From NCBI GenBank assembly GCA_964527925.1, contig CAZGQO010000005.1, positions 62,001 to 126,000 of the forward strand: DNA of 64,000 nt, given 5' to 3'. The stretch's first letter is position 1. Every line of letters begins with the position of its first letter. Made by a program: the position numbers and the translations under genes. Origin of the DNA: Ch128b sp964527925. Lineage in GTDB: Bacteria > Bacteroidota > Ignavibacteria > Ch128b. Shown piece by piece: positions 1 to 9,677 of this stretch. Below the pieces are notes generated by a model, which saw only the letters and a list, made by a program, of their open reading frames with translations, did not search any database and had not been told where the DNA came from.

Positions 1-1566
1 ACTTTATTCAGTGGAATTTTTAGATTTTTGATAAGACAAACTATCATTGTTGCATCCAGGGAAATTGAATATGATTTACGAAATGATTTGTGGTCAAATC
101 TTCAAATATTATCATTGAGATTCTATCAAAACACCAAGACAGGTGATATAATGGCTCATGCTACTAATGATATCAATGCAGTCAGAAGCTTTCTTGGTCC
201 TGCTGTGATGTATTCATTTGATACTTTGACTCTATTCATATTTACACTTGCATTGATGTTCTCGATTGATGTTGAGTTAACATTTCTTTCTTTATTGCCC
301 TTTCCAGTGCTTTCAGTCTTTGTTTATGTTTTCGGTAAAAAAATTCACATTCTCTTCACAAAAATTCAGGAACACTTTTCTGTATTGACTGCAAAAGCTC
401 AAGAAAATTTTTCCGGGATTAGAATAATCAAAGCTTATGTTAGAGAAAAATCGGAAATCGAACATTTTAGAAAATTGAGTTATGAGTACTTCAGGAAGAA
501 TTTGAATAAAATAAAAGTTGAATCGTTGTTCCGGCCAATTCTTTTCATTGTAATTGGAAGTTCGATCGTGATTATCATGTGGTTTGGCGGTAAGAAAGTA
601 ATCAATGGTGAATTAACTCTTGGTGAAATTACTGCCTTCATTTTGTATATGGGTTATTTGATATGGCCTGCTATTGCATTTGGATGGATAACAAATATCA
701 CTCAACAGGCTGCAGCATCTCAAAAAAGATTAAACACACTTTTTGCAATCGAACCTGAAATAAAAGATTCTGAATTAACAGATTACAGTATTGATAAATT
801 GAAAGGGGAAATTGAATTTAAAAATGTTTATTTCCGTTATCGTGATAATCTTCCTTATGTTTTAGAAAATATTAATCTAAGAATTCCGGTTGGTTCTACT
901 TTTGCAATTATTGGTCATACTGGATCGGGTAAATCAACTCTTGTTAATCTTTTGTTGAGATTCTACGAAATCACCGAAGGTGAAATTTTAATTGATGGTC
1001 ACAACATAAAAACTATTCCACTTAAAATTCTGCGAAATGAAATTTCTTATGTTCCGCAGGAGACCTTTTTATTTTCAGATACATTAAAAAACAACATTGC
1101 CTATGGATTGAATTCATTTCCAACTGAGGAGTATGTAAATCAAAGAGTAAACGAAGCCATTCGAATTGCTCATCTTACACCAGATATTGAAAGTTTTCCA
1201 AATGGTGTTGAAACGATTATAGGTGAAAGGGGAATAACGCTATCAGGCGGGCAGAAACAACGAACTTCAATTGCTCGTGCTGTTGCAAAAGGTGGAAAAA
1301 TTTTAATTCTTGATGATTGCCTTTCAGCGGTTGATACAAATACTGAAGAAATTATTTTGAAAAACTTAAAAGAGTTTATGAAAGGCAGATCAAGTTTAAT
1401 TATCTCTCATCGTATTTCAACAATTAAAGATGCTGATCAGATTATTGTTCTCGAAAATGGAAAAATTGCTGAGATAGGAACTCACGATGAACTCGTTGCC
1501 TTAAATGGAATCTACACTCGAATTTATCAGAAACAATTGCTTGAAAAAGAATTAGAGGAAATTTGA
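1..1566 (+). CDS. ABC exporter half-transporter, subunit 1 (5' partial)
   Basis: The reading frame is open to base 1, so the N-terminus lies outside the window; a TTG at 28 is not the true start. The product is an inner-membrane half-transporter of the MdlA/YheI type: an ABC exporter membrane domain (rest of the six-helix bundle, about the first 230 residues) followed by a nucleotide-binding domain. Visible motifs are Walker A (GHTGSGKST), a canonical signature (LSGGQKQR) and a Walker B ending LILDD. Asp replaces the usual catalytic Glu, so its own Walker B site is of the degenerate kind. The stop overlaps the ATG of the next gene (TGATG), so the two are translationally coupled and should form a heterodimer. 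The substrate (drug or lipid) cannot be read from the sequence. Confidence 0.93.
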   Translation, partial: TLFSGIFRFLIRQTIIVASREIEYDLRNDLWSNLQILSLRFYQNTKTGDIMAHATNDINAVRSFLGPAVMYSFDTLTLFIFTLALMFSIDVELTFLSLLPFPVLSVFVYVFGKKIHILFTKIQEHFSVLTAKAQENFSGIRIIKAYVREKSEIEHFRKLSYEYFRKNLNKIKVESLFRPILFIVIGSSIVIIMWFGGKKVINGELTLGEITAFILYMGYLIWPAIAFGWITNITQQAAASQKRLNTLFAIEPEIKDSELTDYSIDKLKGEIEFKNVYFRYRDNLPYVLENINLRIPVGSTFAIIGHTGSGKSTLVNLLLRFYEITEGEILIDGHNIKTIPLKILRNEISYVPQETFLFSDTLKNNIAYGLNSFPTEEYVNQRVNEAIRIAHLTPDIESFPNGVETIIGERGITLSGGQKQRTSIARAVAKGGKILILDDCLSAVDTNTEEIILKNLKEFMKGRSSLIISHRISTIKDADQIIVLENGKIAEIGTHDELVALNGIYTRIYQKQLLEKELEEI

Positions 1567-3350
1567 TGTCAGACTTTTTTCAAGATGATGAAGTAATTGG
1601 TAAAGCCTACGATGCCCGTTTAATGAAATGGCTTTTGAAGTATGTTAAGCCTTATAGACCATACATTATTCTTTCTATCTTCTTAAACATTTTGACTGCT
1701 GCTTTAGAACCAGTCCGACCTTATCTCACCAAAATTGCAGTTGATAATTACATTTCAGTTGGTGACTCAAAAGGACTGTTGAACATAATTCTTCTGATTT
1801 TGCTTTCATTAATTCTTCAAGCAGCTATAAATTATGCAATGAATTTTGCAACTCAATACATGGGGCATAGAACACTTCTCGATTTACGAATGGAAATTTT
1901 TGAACATCTTCAAAAGTTATCTCTTAAGTTTTTTGATCGAACTCCGATTGGCAGATTAGTAACTCGAGTAACAAACGATGTTGAATCCTTGAGTGAGCTT
2001 TTTTCATCCGGTATTGTAATGATATTCAGCGATATCTTTATCATATTCTGGATTTTCGTCTTTATGATTTTGATGAGTTTTGATCTTGCACTTGTAACAA
2101 TGAGTGTGGTTCCAGTTTTAATTTATGCAACTTTTCTATTCCGAAAGAAAGTCAGGATAAATTACCGCGATATAAGAAAACATTTGGCTCGTTTGAATTC
2201 CTATATGCAAGAGCATATATCGGGAATGAACGTTGTTCAAATGTTCAATAAAGAGAATGAAGAAATTCAAAAGTATAAGGATATCAACCGTGACTATCGT
2301 GAAGCGAACATAAAATCTAATTTTTATCATGCAGTGTTTTATCCAGCTGTTGAATTAATCAGTGCAATTGCAGTTGGATTGATTATCTGGTACGGTGGTG
2401 GAAAAGTCATACAGGAACAAATCTCACTTGGGGTATTATTTGCTTTCATTCAATACACTGAAATGTTTTTCCGTCCTGTCCGTGATCTCGCCGAAAAATA
2501 TAATATTCTTCAAACTGGAATGGCTTCATCAGAAAGAATTTTCAAATTGCTTGACACAAAAATGTTTGTCAAGAATCCTGAGAATCCCGTCCCAATAAAA
2601 GAAATTAAAGGCAAAGTTGAATTTCGAAATGTCTGGTTTGCTTATAACGATGAAGATTATGTGCTTAAAGATATTTCGTTTGTGATTAATCCTGGTGAAA
2701 CAGTTGCAATTGTTGGTGCAACGGGTGCTGGAAAATCATCCATCATAAATTTGATTATGAGATTTTATGATATTAATAAAGGTCAAATTTTGATTGATGA
2801 TCAAGATATTTATCAATTTGACAAAAGAGAACTGAGAAAACATTTAGCTCTTGTACTTCAGGATGTAATTATTTTTAGCGGTGATATAAAATCGAATATA
2901 AGTTTATGGAATGAAAATATTCTGTTAGAGAAAATTGTGGAAGCTGCAAAAATTGTTGGTGCCGATCAGTTCATCGAAAAATTGCCAAATAAATATGATG
3001 AGGAAGTCAAAGAACGAGGATCAACTCTTTCACTTGGTCAAAGGCAGCTCCTTTCGTTTGCAAGAGCATTAGCTTATGATCCTAAAATCTTAATTCTTGA
3101 TGAAGCAACGGCATCAATTGATACTGAATCAGAGAAGATGATTCAAAATGCAATTTCAAAATTATTGAAAGGAAGAACTTCGATAGTTATTGCACACCGT
3201 TTATCAACAATTCAAAATTCTGATAAGATTATTGTTTTGCATAAAGGACAAATTCGTGAAATGGGAAATCATTACGAGTTGATAGAAAAGAAGGGAATTT
3301 ATTATAGACTTTATCAGTTGCAATACAAAGATCAAGAAATTCGAGTTTGA
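1566..3350 (+). CDS. ABC exporter half-transporter, subunit 2
   Basis: MdlB/YheH-like partner of the preceding half-transporter, 594 residues. It has an N-terminal six-helix exporter domain (about residues 25-315) and a C-terminal ATPase domain with Walker A GATGAGKSS and a canonical Walker B (ILILDEATAS). Its signature is altered to LSLGQ. The altered signature here faces the Asp-type Walker B of subunit 1, as expected for an asymmetric heterodimeric exporter with one catalytic and one degenerate ATP site. The ATG at 1566 is chosen because it overlaps the upstream TGA; a TTG three bases earlier is possible. Confidence 0.93.
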   Translation: MSDFFQDDEVIGKAYDARLMKWLLKYVKPYRPYIILSIFLNILTAALEPVRPYLTKIAVDNYISVGDSKGLLNIILLILLSLILQAAINYAMNFATQYMGHRTLLDLRMEIFEHLQKLSLKFFDRTPIGRLVTRVTNDVESLSELFSSGIVMIFSDIFIIFWIFVFMILMSFDLALVTMSVVPVLIYATFLFRKKVRINYRDIRKHLARLNSYMQEHISGMNVVQMFNKENEEIQKYKDINRDYREANIKSNFYHAVFYPAVELISAIAVGLIIWYGGGKVIQEQISLGVLFAFIQYTEMFFRPVRDLAEKYNILQTGMASSERIFKLLDTKMFVKNPENPVPIKEIKGKVEFRNVWFAYNDEDYVLKDISFVINPGETVAIVGATGAGKSSIINLIMRFYDINKGQILIDDQDIYQFDKRELRKHLALVLQDVIIFSGDIKSNISLWNENILLEKIVEAAKIVGADQFIEKLPNKYDEEVKERGSTLSLGQRQLLSFARALAYDPKILILDEATASIDTESEKMIQNAISKLLKGRTSIVIAHRLSTIQNSDKIIVLHKGQIREMGNHYELIEKKGIYYRLYQLQYKDQEIRV

Positions 3351-3392
3351 ATTTTTTGTGAGATCATTGAAATGAAAATGAAATTTTTCTTC

Positions 3393-4058
3393 TCAAAGTG
3401 TGGAAGATTTATCAATTAATCTTTTGCACAATTCAACAGCTTCCATTGCATTTTTACCATAACCATCAGCACCAATTTCATCGGCAAAATTTTGTGAAAC
3501 AGGCGCCCCGCCAACAATTACAAGTTTAGAATTAAATTTCTCTTTGAGAGCCTTGACAGTTTTTTCCATTGCAATCATTGTTGTTGTCAGCATTGCCGAA
3601 AGTCCAATGATATCTGGATTTTCTTTTTCAATTGCATCAATGAATTTTTCTATTGATGAATCAACTCCAATATCGACAACAGAAAATCCATTTCCTTTCA
3701 ACATTACACCAACAAGATTTTTTCCAATATCGTGAATATCACCTTTGACAGTACCAAGTAAAATTTTTCCTTGACTGAAATTACCTGTTGAAGCTTCTTT
3801 CATCAATAGTGGTTCGATAATATTCATTGCTGCTTTGAAAGCTTTAGCTGACATCAACACTTCAGGCAGAAACATTATTCCATCACGAAATCGTACTCCA
3901 ACCACATCCATCCCTTTTAATAAACCATTATCAAGAATTTCTTTTGAAGTTAGTCCTGAGGTGAGAGCAGAATTAATTGTTTCAGGCATTTCTTTATAAT
4001 TACCGGAGATGACCAGGTTTGAAATTTTTTTCAAAATTTCAATACTTGAATTATCCAT
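3393..4058 (-). CDS. Corrinoid (B12-binding) methyltransferase protein
   Basis: A 221-residue protein with a helical cap domain (about 1-90) and a Rossmann-like cobalamin domain. The lower-ligand motif GDIHDIGKN (DxHxxG) and the downstream SAMLTTTM and GGAPV segments match MtbC/MtmC corrinoid proteins and the B12 module of MetH. It carries the methyl group on cobalt between two methyltransferases. Its start overlaps the stop of the homocysteine methyltransferase gene at 4051-4923 (ATGGATAA), so they form one unit. The ATG at 4058 is preferred over a TTG at 4061. The likely role is to supply methyl groups to homocysteine; the methyl donor protein is not encoded here. Confidence 0.88.
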   Translation of the reverse strand: MDNSSIEILKKISNLVISGNYKEMPETINSALTSGLTSKEILDNGLLKGMDVVGVRFRDGIMFLPEVLMSAKAFKAAMNIIEPLLMKEASTGNFSQGKILLGTVKGDIHDIGKNLVGVMLKGNGFSVVDIGVDSSIEKFIDAIEKENPDIIGLSAMLTTTMIAMEKTVKALKEKFNSKLVIVGGAPVSQNFADEIGADGYGKNAMEAVELCKRLIDKSSTL

Positions 4059-4923
4059 CAAAGTTTACCCTGCTGGCAATTTTTTTAATGATTCGAATGT
4101 GATCAGGGGTTGTACCGCAGCATCCACCTAGAATTTTTACACCATTATAAAAAAATTTTTCAACAAGGGGAGTGATAAAATCAGGGTCTTCTGGATAGAT
4201 TACTCTTCCATTTCTGATTTCAGGAATTCCAGCATTTGGTTTTGCTAAAATTGGGAGATTCGTCAGGCTTTTCATCTCAGAAATTATTTCGAGAGACTGA
4301 TTAAAACCTTCACCACAATTTGTTCCTACAATTTGAATATTCCATTGAGTTGTTTTGTTAATGAAATCTTCAATACTTTCTCCCATCATTGTGAAATATC
4401 CACGTGGCGTTTTCTGAAATGTAACTGAAACTGAAATTGGCAAACTTAACTTTGATCGAATTGCTGAAATAATAATTTCTGCTTCATCAAGGGATTGAAC
4501 AGTTTCAATGTTTATAAAATCAACTTCACTTAATCCTTCAGCCTGTTTGCAGAACGATTCAAATGCTTCATCTTTACTGATTTCACCATAAGGTTCAATT
4601 AATTCTCCAAGAGGTCCAATTGATGCAGCAACATATTTTTCCTGAGCTACTTTTCTTGCAATCTCAACTGCATGTGAATTTATTTCATAGATTTTATTTT
4701 CAAGTCCAAAACGTTTTAGTCGAAGAAAGCTTGCACCAAAAGTATTGGTTTGAATTATGTCCGACCCAGCCTTGATATATTCGAGATGAACTTGAGAAAC
4801 GATTTCTGGATGAGTTAAGTTAAGGATATCGGGGCAGGGGAATTCTTCTTTAACAAGATTTTGAAGCATTGTTCCCATTGCCCCATCAAAGACCCAGACT
4901 TTTTGTTTGGAAAGAAAAGCCAT
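4051..4923 (-). CDS. Homocysteine S-methyltransferase domain protein
   Basis: A 290-residue (beta/alpha)8 homocysteine methyltransferase like the first module of MetH/BHMT. The start region DGAMGTMLQ is typical. The zinc cysteines appear as GTNCG (about residue 208) and the C-terminal GGCCGTTPDH pair. It should activate homocysteine thiolate and accept a methyl group to make methionine. The downstream overlapping gene supplies the corrinoid domain, so the pair corresponds to a split MetH lacking the methyltetrahydrofolate and reactivation modules. No ribosome-binding site is obvious upstream of the ATG. The exact methyl donor is unknown. Confidence 0.88.
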   Translation of the reverse strand: MAFLSKQKVWVFDGAMGTMLQNLVKEEFPCPDILNLTHPEIVSQVHLEYIKAGSDIIQTNTFGASFLRLKRFGLENKIYEINSHAVEIARKVAQEKYVAASIGPLGELIEPYGEISKDEAFESFCKQAEGLSEVDFINIETVQSLDEAEIIISAIRSKLSLPISVSVTFQKTPRGYFTMMGESIEDFINKTTQWNIQIVGTNCGEGFNQSLEIISEMKSLTNLPILAKPNAGIPEIRNGRVIYPEDPDFITPLVEKFFYNGVKILGGCCGTTPDHIRIIKKIASRVNFDG

Positions 4924-5051
4924 TTTATGATTATGATATAATTAAAAAGTTTATGAACTAAATTCACACGAGAAACAAATCTACCTTAAATTATCACACA
5001 ATATTTTTTCAGAAGTAAAAACGCATTGTACTTAATATCAAGTCTGAATAA

Positions 5052-6029
5052 TTAATCAGCCATCAAACATGCAATTGCTGCAGTATTTACGATATCATCA
5101 ACACTGCAACCACGACTTAAATCAAAGATTGGTTTTCTTAATCCCTGTACAATCGGACCGATTGCTTCTGCACCACCAAGTCTTTGCGCAATTTTATATC
5201 CAATATTTCCTGCGTTCAAATCTGGAAAGATTAAAATATTTGCACGACCAGCAATTTCACTGCCTGGTGCTTTTGATTTTCCAACTTTCTCAACTACAGC
5301 TGCATCAAACTGAAGCTCGCCGTCAACTTTTAAGTCGGGTCGTTTTTTACGAACTATTTCGGTTGCATTTCTAACTTTATCAACCATCTCATGTTCAGCA
5401 CTTCCCTTAGTTGAAAATGAAAGCATTGCAACTAATGGTTCTTCACCAACAAGTTTGCCGAAATTATCAGCTGTGGAAATAGCTATATCAGCAAGTTGTT
5501 CTTCGTTTGGATTTGGAACAACGGCACAGTCAGCAAAAGCGTAAACTTTTTCTGGCAGAACCATTAAAAAAAATGAAGAGACAATTGAAATTCCTTCAGG
5601 CATTCCCACGCAATGGATTCCAGCTCTCAAAACATCAGCAGTTGGTGATGCAGAACCGCCGACAAAACCATCAGCCATTCCCTCTCTCACCATCATTGCA
5701 CCAAAGAAGAGATTATTCTTCATCGTCTCTTTTGCTTTTTCAAAATCAACGCCTTTATTTTTCCTTAGATTGAAATAAATATTTGTGAAATCGGTCAACT
5801 TATCTGATTTAACTGGATTGATAATTCTTATTCCAGTGAAGTCGACATTTAATTTTTTAGCATTTTCCCGAATGTTCTCTTCGACACCGAGTAAAATTAC
5901 ACTGCAAATATTTTCTTTCTGAAGTTTTTCTACAGCTTGAATTACTCTTTCGTCATGAGCTTCTGGAAGTACAATTGTTTTTCTTCGCGCCTTTGCTTTT
6001 TCTTTCATTTGATCTAACAAACTGACCAT
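5052..6029 (-). CDS. pta: Phosphate acetyltransferase
   Basis: A 325-residue short-form Pta (acetyl-CoA + phosphate to acetyl phosphate + CoA), with the family signature GGSASPTADVLRAG and the C-terminal NAGNIGYKIAQRLGGAEA segment. It lacks the N-terminal DRTGG regulatory region found in the long enterobacterial form. The ATG is preceded by a good site (GAGAGGAAATT). No acetate kinase gene is adjacent, so the acetate arm must be completed elsewhere. Phosphate butyryltransferase is the main alternative, but the motifs fit Pta better. Confidence 0.92.
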   Translation of the reverse strand: MVSLLDQMKEKAKARRKTIVLPEAHDERVIQAVEKLQKENICSVILLGVEENIRENAKKLNVDFTGIRIINPVKSDKLTDFTNIYFNLRKNKGVDFEKAKETMKNNLFFGAMMVREGMADGFVGGSASPTADVLRAGIHCVGMPEGISIVSSFFLMVLPEKVYAFADCAVVPNPNEEQLADIAISTADNFGKLVGEEPLVAMLSFSTKGSAEHEMVDKVRNATEIVRKKRPDLKVDGELQFDAAVVEKVGKSKAPGSEIAGRANILIFPDLNAGNIGYKIAQRLGGAEAIGPIVQGLRKPIFDLSRGCSVDDIVNTAAIACLMAD

Positions 6030-6204
6030 AATTTCCTCTCAAATTTTGTTTTTCTTTATTACAAAATTAAGTATAAAATTCGTTTTGTTGGATTTTGGGT
6101 GATTAGTTGATTGTAGTTATTTCTAAAAAATTCATCGAAATATTGAAATAAATTCGGATTAGTTTTAAAACTGCATCAAAGTAATTCATTGAAATAACTG
6201 AACA

Positions 6205-6350
6205 ACAGGAGAAAGTAAAATCCGTTTAAGCTGAAAAGTTTAAACGGGACGGACTTTATATCGCAAATTGAAGTTGGAACTTTGATTTGTGATGGGTGTA
6301 AGGTCATTGACCTTATTCCCACCTACTTGGCCCCGCCATAGAGGACCTAA
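6205..6350 (+). ncRNA. Candidate structured leader upstream of the MoxR cassette
   Basis: This 466-base gap between pta and the MoxR pseudogene holds two strong hairpins. One pairs CCGTTTAA (6222-6229) with TTAAACGG (6240-6247), and flanking TCCGT/ACGGA could extend or replace it. The other pairs bases 6294-6305 with 6309-6320: a 12-position stem with one mismatch and a three-base loop. A weaker pairing (CACC/GGTG) follows near 6320-6357. The patch looks GC-richer than its surroundings. It matches no riboswitch class I know. It may be a leader RNA, a transposable-element remnant or a decayed gene. Direction is assumed from the downstream genes. Confidence 0.3.
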
Positions 6351-6377
6351 AGGGTGAAAATATGACACAATTTGATT

Positions 6378-6477
6378 TCATATTTTTAATAAACCTGCCA
6401 CCATCATAATTGGCAAATCCCCTTTGGCTTCCTTAATAATCTCCATTGCGCAACGGATTTTCTTCTCCTCAAAAAAA
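6378..6477 (-). pseudogene. Short protein-like remnant on the minus strand
   Basis: Reading the minus strand from about 6477 to a TGA at 6378-6380 gives a clean amphipathic stretch containing EEKKIRCAMEIIKEAKG and LPIMMVAGLLKI. It reads like the C-terminal end of a helical protein. An internal ATG lies at 6448 (22 residues) without a well-spaced ribosome-binding site. The frame runs into the next gene's leader, so the rest of any such gene has been lost. I do not recognise the family. Confidence 0.25.
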
Positions 6478-6495
6478 GGAAATAAGGAGGTTATT

Positions 6496-7908
6496 ATGGA
6501 AAATTTATTTTCGCATACCCTCAGTAAAAAACAAAATTCTCTCTAAAGACCTGGAATTCTCAAAAAATTAGGAATCTATGGTTTTGAGGATTCCGAAGAA
6601 ATTATTCTATCTGCCCTTGTAACCGAAAAACCAATAATTCTTATTGGAAGTACAGGAACGGGCAAGACTTATTTATTGAATAGATTAGCCAAAGCATTGG
6701 GATTAAAACATCGGCATTATAACGCATCATTAATTTCTTTTGATGATATCGTAGGATTCCCTTATAAAGATAAGAATAAAAAAACTATTCAATACTTGAA
6801 AACCGAAACAAATATCTGGGATGCTGAGTCGGTCTTTTTAGATGAAATCAGTCGATGCAAACCTGAAAATCAAAACAAACTATTCTCTGTACTTTACGAA
6901 AAAAAATTGCTTGGAATTGAAATAAAGAATTTAGTTTACAGATGGGCAGCTATGAATCCATGTCTTAATCATAATGCTTCCGAAATGGATGAATCAGATG
7001 ATTATTATCTTGGTTCTCAACCTTTAGATCAGGCACTGGAATATAGATTCGCATTCTTTGTAGAATCTAAATCATGGGATGATCTTGATGACGAATCAAA
7101 AATTAAAATCGCTTATCCTGATGAAGGTGCTGACTATCAATCAATTGGAAAAGAACTGCGAAAAATTATTAATTCCGGAAAAGCTAATCTAAATCTTATT
7201 CTTAAAAATTTTGGTTATAAACTATCAAAATATTCTTATCACATTTCAAATATTTTAAATAACTCTGGAATAAGAATATCTCCTCGCAGAACAAGACAGT
7301 TTACAGAAAATATTGCTGCTGTGTTAGCAGTAACAGGTAAATTGAATGGAGAACTTTTCTTAAAAACTATTAAATCATCGCTTCCACATAAGTGTTGAAG
7401 ATTTTATCCTGATGAATTAAAAATTGAGTTTGCTCACGAAGAAGCTTTCATGATAATCGATAAAGGTATCGAAGATTGGTACTTGAAATTTAAGTACTCA
7501 AAAAGCTTATCAGAAAAACTGAAAGTATTTTTGGAAAATTGTAAAGACAAAGATACAGGCGGACAGGTAATTTGTACTCTGTTGAATAAATTACCTGAAC
7601 ATGAAGCAGCTGCTTTAGCATTTACAATATTTCCTGCATCTGCTCTGAGAAAACTTCCAATTAGTGATGAAGGTGTGAATCAACTTGGAAAAATGGCAAT
7701 GAAAGTTTGCACATTGAGAGATTGTAAAAATTCAGTTGATGAAGATGAATTAGATTCGGTATCAAATGATCGAAGAATTCAAAAAATTATTAATCACCTG
7801 AACACGATAGATGATTATAACAGAAAAGTTAGATCACAACAATTTCTATCCTATGCGCTTTCAATCAATCTGGAAATAGAACAAGCGTTTTCACTGCTTA
7901 ATGAATAG
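6496..7908 (+). pseudogene. MoxR-type AAA+ ATPase, broken by two in-frame stops
   Basis: One frame of about 470 codons runs from the ATG at 6496, after a perfect AAGGAGG site (6484-6490), to a stop at 7906-7908. A TAA at 6544-6546 and a TGA at 7396-7398 interrupt it. Sequence on both sides of each stop continues in the same frame, so these are nonsense changes in one gene. The protein has Walker A GSTGTGKT at codons 51-58, a segment like the MoxR substrate loop (FDDIVGFP), Walker B-like VFLDEISR and sensor-1 region AAMNPC. The C-terminal third (7399-7908) is an unassigned helical extension. The ancestral role was probably as ATPase partner of the downstream VWA protein. Restart at 7450 or 6676 is possible but would lack key parts. 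Confidence 0.85.
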
Positions 7909-7939
7909 AAGAATGCATAAAAATTCTAAAGGAGGTTTT

Positions 7940-8344
7940 ATGAACATTTCAATAAGACAACGCATCAATATTTCAAGTGATATTTTCAAATCAGAAAAAA
8001 ATATGTTTACAAAGATCATGACTGTCGGTTTGTTCTTTGAGAACAATAAAGATCCTTACGATTATATCTGGAAAATCATGAATAATTTCGGATATAAAAA
8101 TCCTGATGAACTAAGAACAAACTTGAAGATTCCTGAAAAAAGGCTTATCTGTGTGGATTTAAGACGAGACAAAAAAATAGAAACATTACTTAATAAGATG
8201 AAAAAAGAAGAAATTTTGAGAAATGCATTAATACTTGGATTGTGCTCAAAATATTTTTACGATTCAGATAGACCTATCATCTGGATATCAAGTTCACTTA
8301 GAAGAATAGTAAGTCTATACGATATAGGAGGATTTTATGATTAA
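7940..8344 (+). CDS. Conserved-looking small protein of the MoxR/VWA cassette, unknown function
   Basis: An intact 134-codon frame. The start is the ATG at 7940, because AAAGGAGG (7928-7935) sits just upstream; the frame can be opened at 7901, but that would overlap the previous gene. The sequence is lysine-rich and soluble, with no membrane segment, signal or cysteine motif, and I recognise no domain. Its end overlaps the start of the metallopeptidase/VWA gene by eight bases, as expected of a coupled operon gene. It is the only gene of the cassette without an obvious lesion, but its partners are broken, so it may be non-functional. Confidence 0.6.
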   Translation: MNISIRQRINISSDIFKSEKNMFTKIMTVGLFFENNKDPYDYIWKIMNNFGYKNPDELRTNLKIPEKRLICVDLRRDKKIETLLNKMKKEEILRNALILGLCSKYFYDSDRPIIWISSSLRRIVSLYDIGGFYD

Positions 8345-9677
8345 TTTAACTGAAGAAAGATCACAACACATCATTCGAGATCTCATTCATAAAAATCCAT
8401 TATACATGGTTAGTTTTCTTTCCACTTGTAAAATTGAATTATGTGATGATGTTGGAATTGCAAAAATTATTATTGATAAAAATCCAACAATACAGATTGA
8501 CAAAAATTTTGTCTCAAAGAATTGCACCACAGAAGAACATGTTCAATCTTTGATTATACATGAGTTTCTTCATTTAGTTTTTAGTACCAGTGAAGAAAAG
8601 GCAACCGATGAAGCAGATATGATGATTAAAAATATTGCTCACGATGCAATTATCAACGCGTTCATTCATCGAACGCTTGGCAGTGAGTATTCATCTTTGA
8701 TGTCTGATTATTATAAGGATAGTGAATTCCCATTAAACATTTTAAGACCGCCAAATAAATATGATAAAGATTTTGAATTTTATGATTTCTGGACTGGTAT
8801 TTATGAAGGTAAATTAACAGTGGAAGATGTAAAACTTTTTTTTAAAAGCTTAATGAGATTCTTTCCTATTCCCGGAGCATCTTTACTATTCGGTTTGCTT
8901 GGCACTCATTCATTAAAAAACAGTTCAGATAAAGTTAATGGGGAATTATTAAAAATTTTAGCTGAAGCGAGAATAAAAATAAAAGATTTTGAAAGTATTG
9001 CTAAAGATATTGGTGAGGGTTTGGTATCTGGAGAACTTGAAATTGAAATGACGAAAAAAGAATTTTTAAATGGGAAAGGCAAGTCTATCTTGTCTTAAGA
9101 AAAATATATATTGAAAGTGATCAAAATAAATTAATTGATAATGGTTTGATTAATACATTCATTCCTGTGTTGAGTCCATCTGATAAGAGAAGTATCATAA
9201 AATCGTTGTGGGATCCTTTTATTTCGTTTTCAAATTGGGAATTAACAGGAAAAACAAAACAGGCAAGTGCTTTTGTCTATCTTGATGCTTCAGGTTCGAT
9301 GTTTCCTGAATTAAAGTATCTTGTGAAAGTGCTCAAACAATTTTCAGATTATAAAATTAAGCCTTCTGGAGTTTTAGTACTGAAGTTTTTAAAGCTCAAT
9401 TTGAAAAAGGATCATTAATTACAGGCACTACAGTTGGAATAGATATGAATTGTGTTCTTGAGCATTTAGCAGGAAAGAAGCCAAAAAAAGCATTGGTAAT
9501 AACGGATGGCTACACGGGTGATTTAAAGAAAGATATTCTGAAAAAGTTCTCTCGAGCACAGAAATTTTTGTGATTATCACTTCTCGTGGCAATGATCAGA
9601 TTATTAAAAGATCTGGAATAAAGAATATTTATAAGTTAAAACCGTTACAAACAGAGGGAATAGATTTTATATGTTAA
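8337..9677 (+). pseudogene. Metallopeptidase-like / VWA domain protein, frameshifted
   Basis: The start is the ATG at 8337 after ATAGGAGG. The N-terminal part (to about 9080) has a zinc-peptidase motif HEFLH at codons 75-79 and resembles the DUF2201 metallopeptidase-like family. The frame stops at 9098, but an overlapping frame continues the protein from about 9083 to 9418, including the VWA metal-site motif DASGSM near 9284. Another shift near 9375 moves to a frame containing ALVITDGYTGD. A third near 9565 moves to a frame containing VIITSRGND, which ends at 9675-9677. At least three single-base indels therefore break one ancestral gene of about 445 codons. Its end overlaps the MetK-like start. 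VWA proteins of this type usually work with a MoxR ATPase, which lies two genes upstream. Confidence 0.82.

Noticed and set aside
6205..6350. SAM or cobalamin riboswitch upstream of the MetK-like cassette
   Set aside because: None of the conserved SAM-I, SAH or B12-box sequences I know can be found; only generic hairpins are present.
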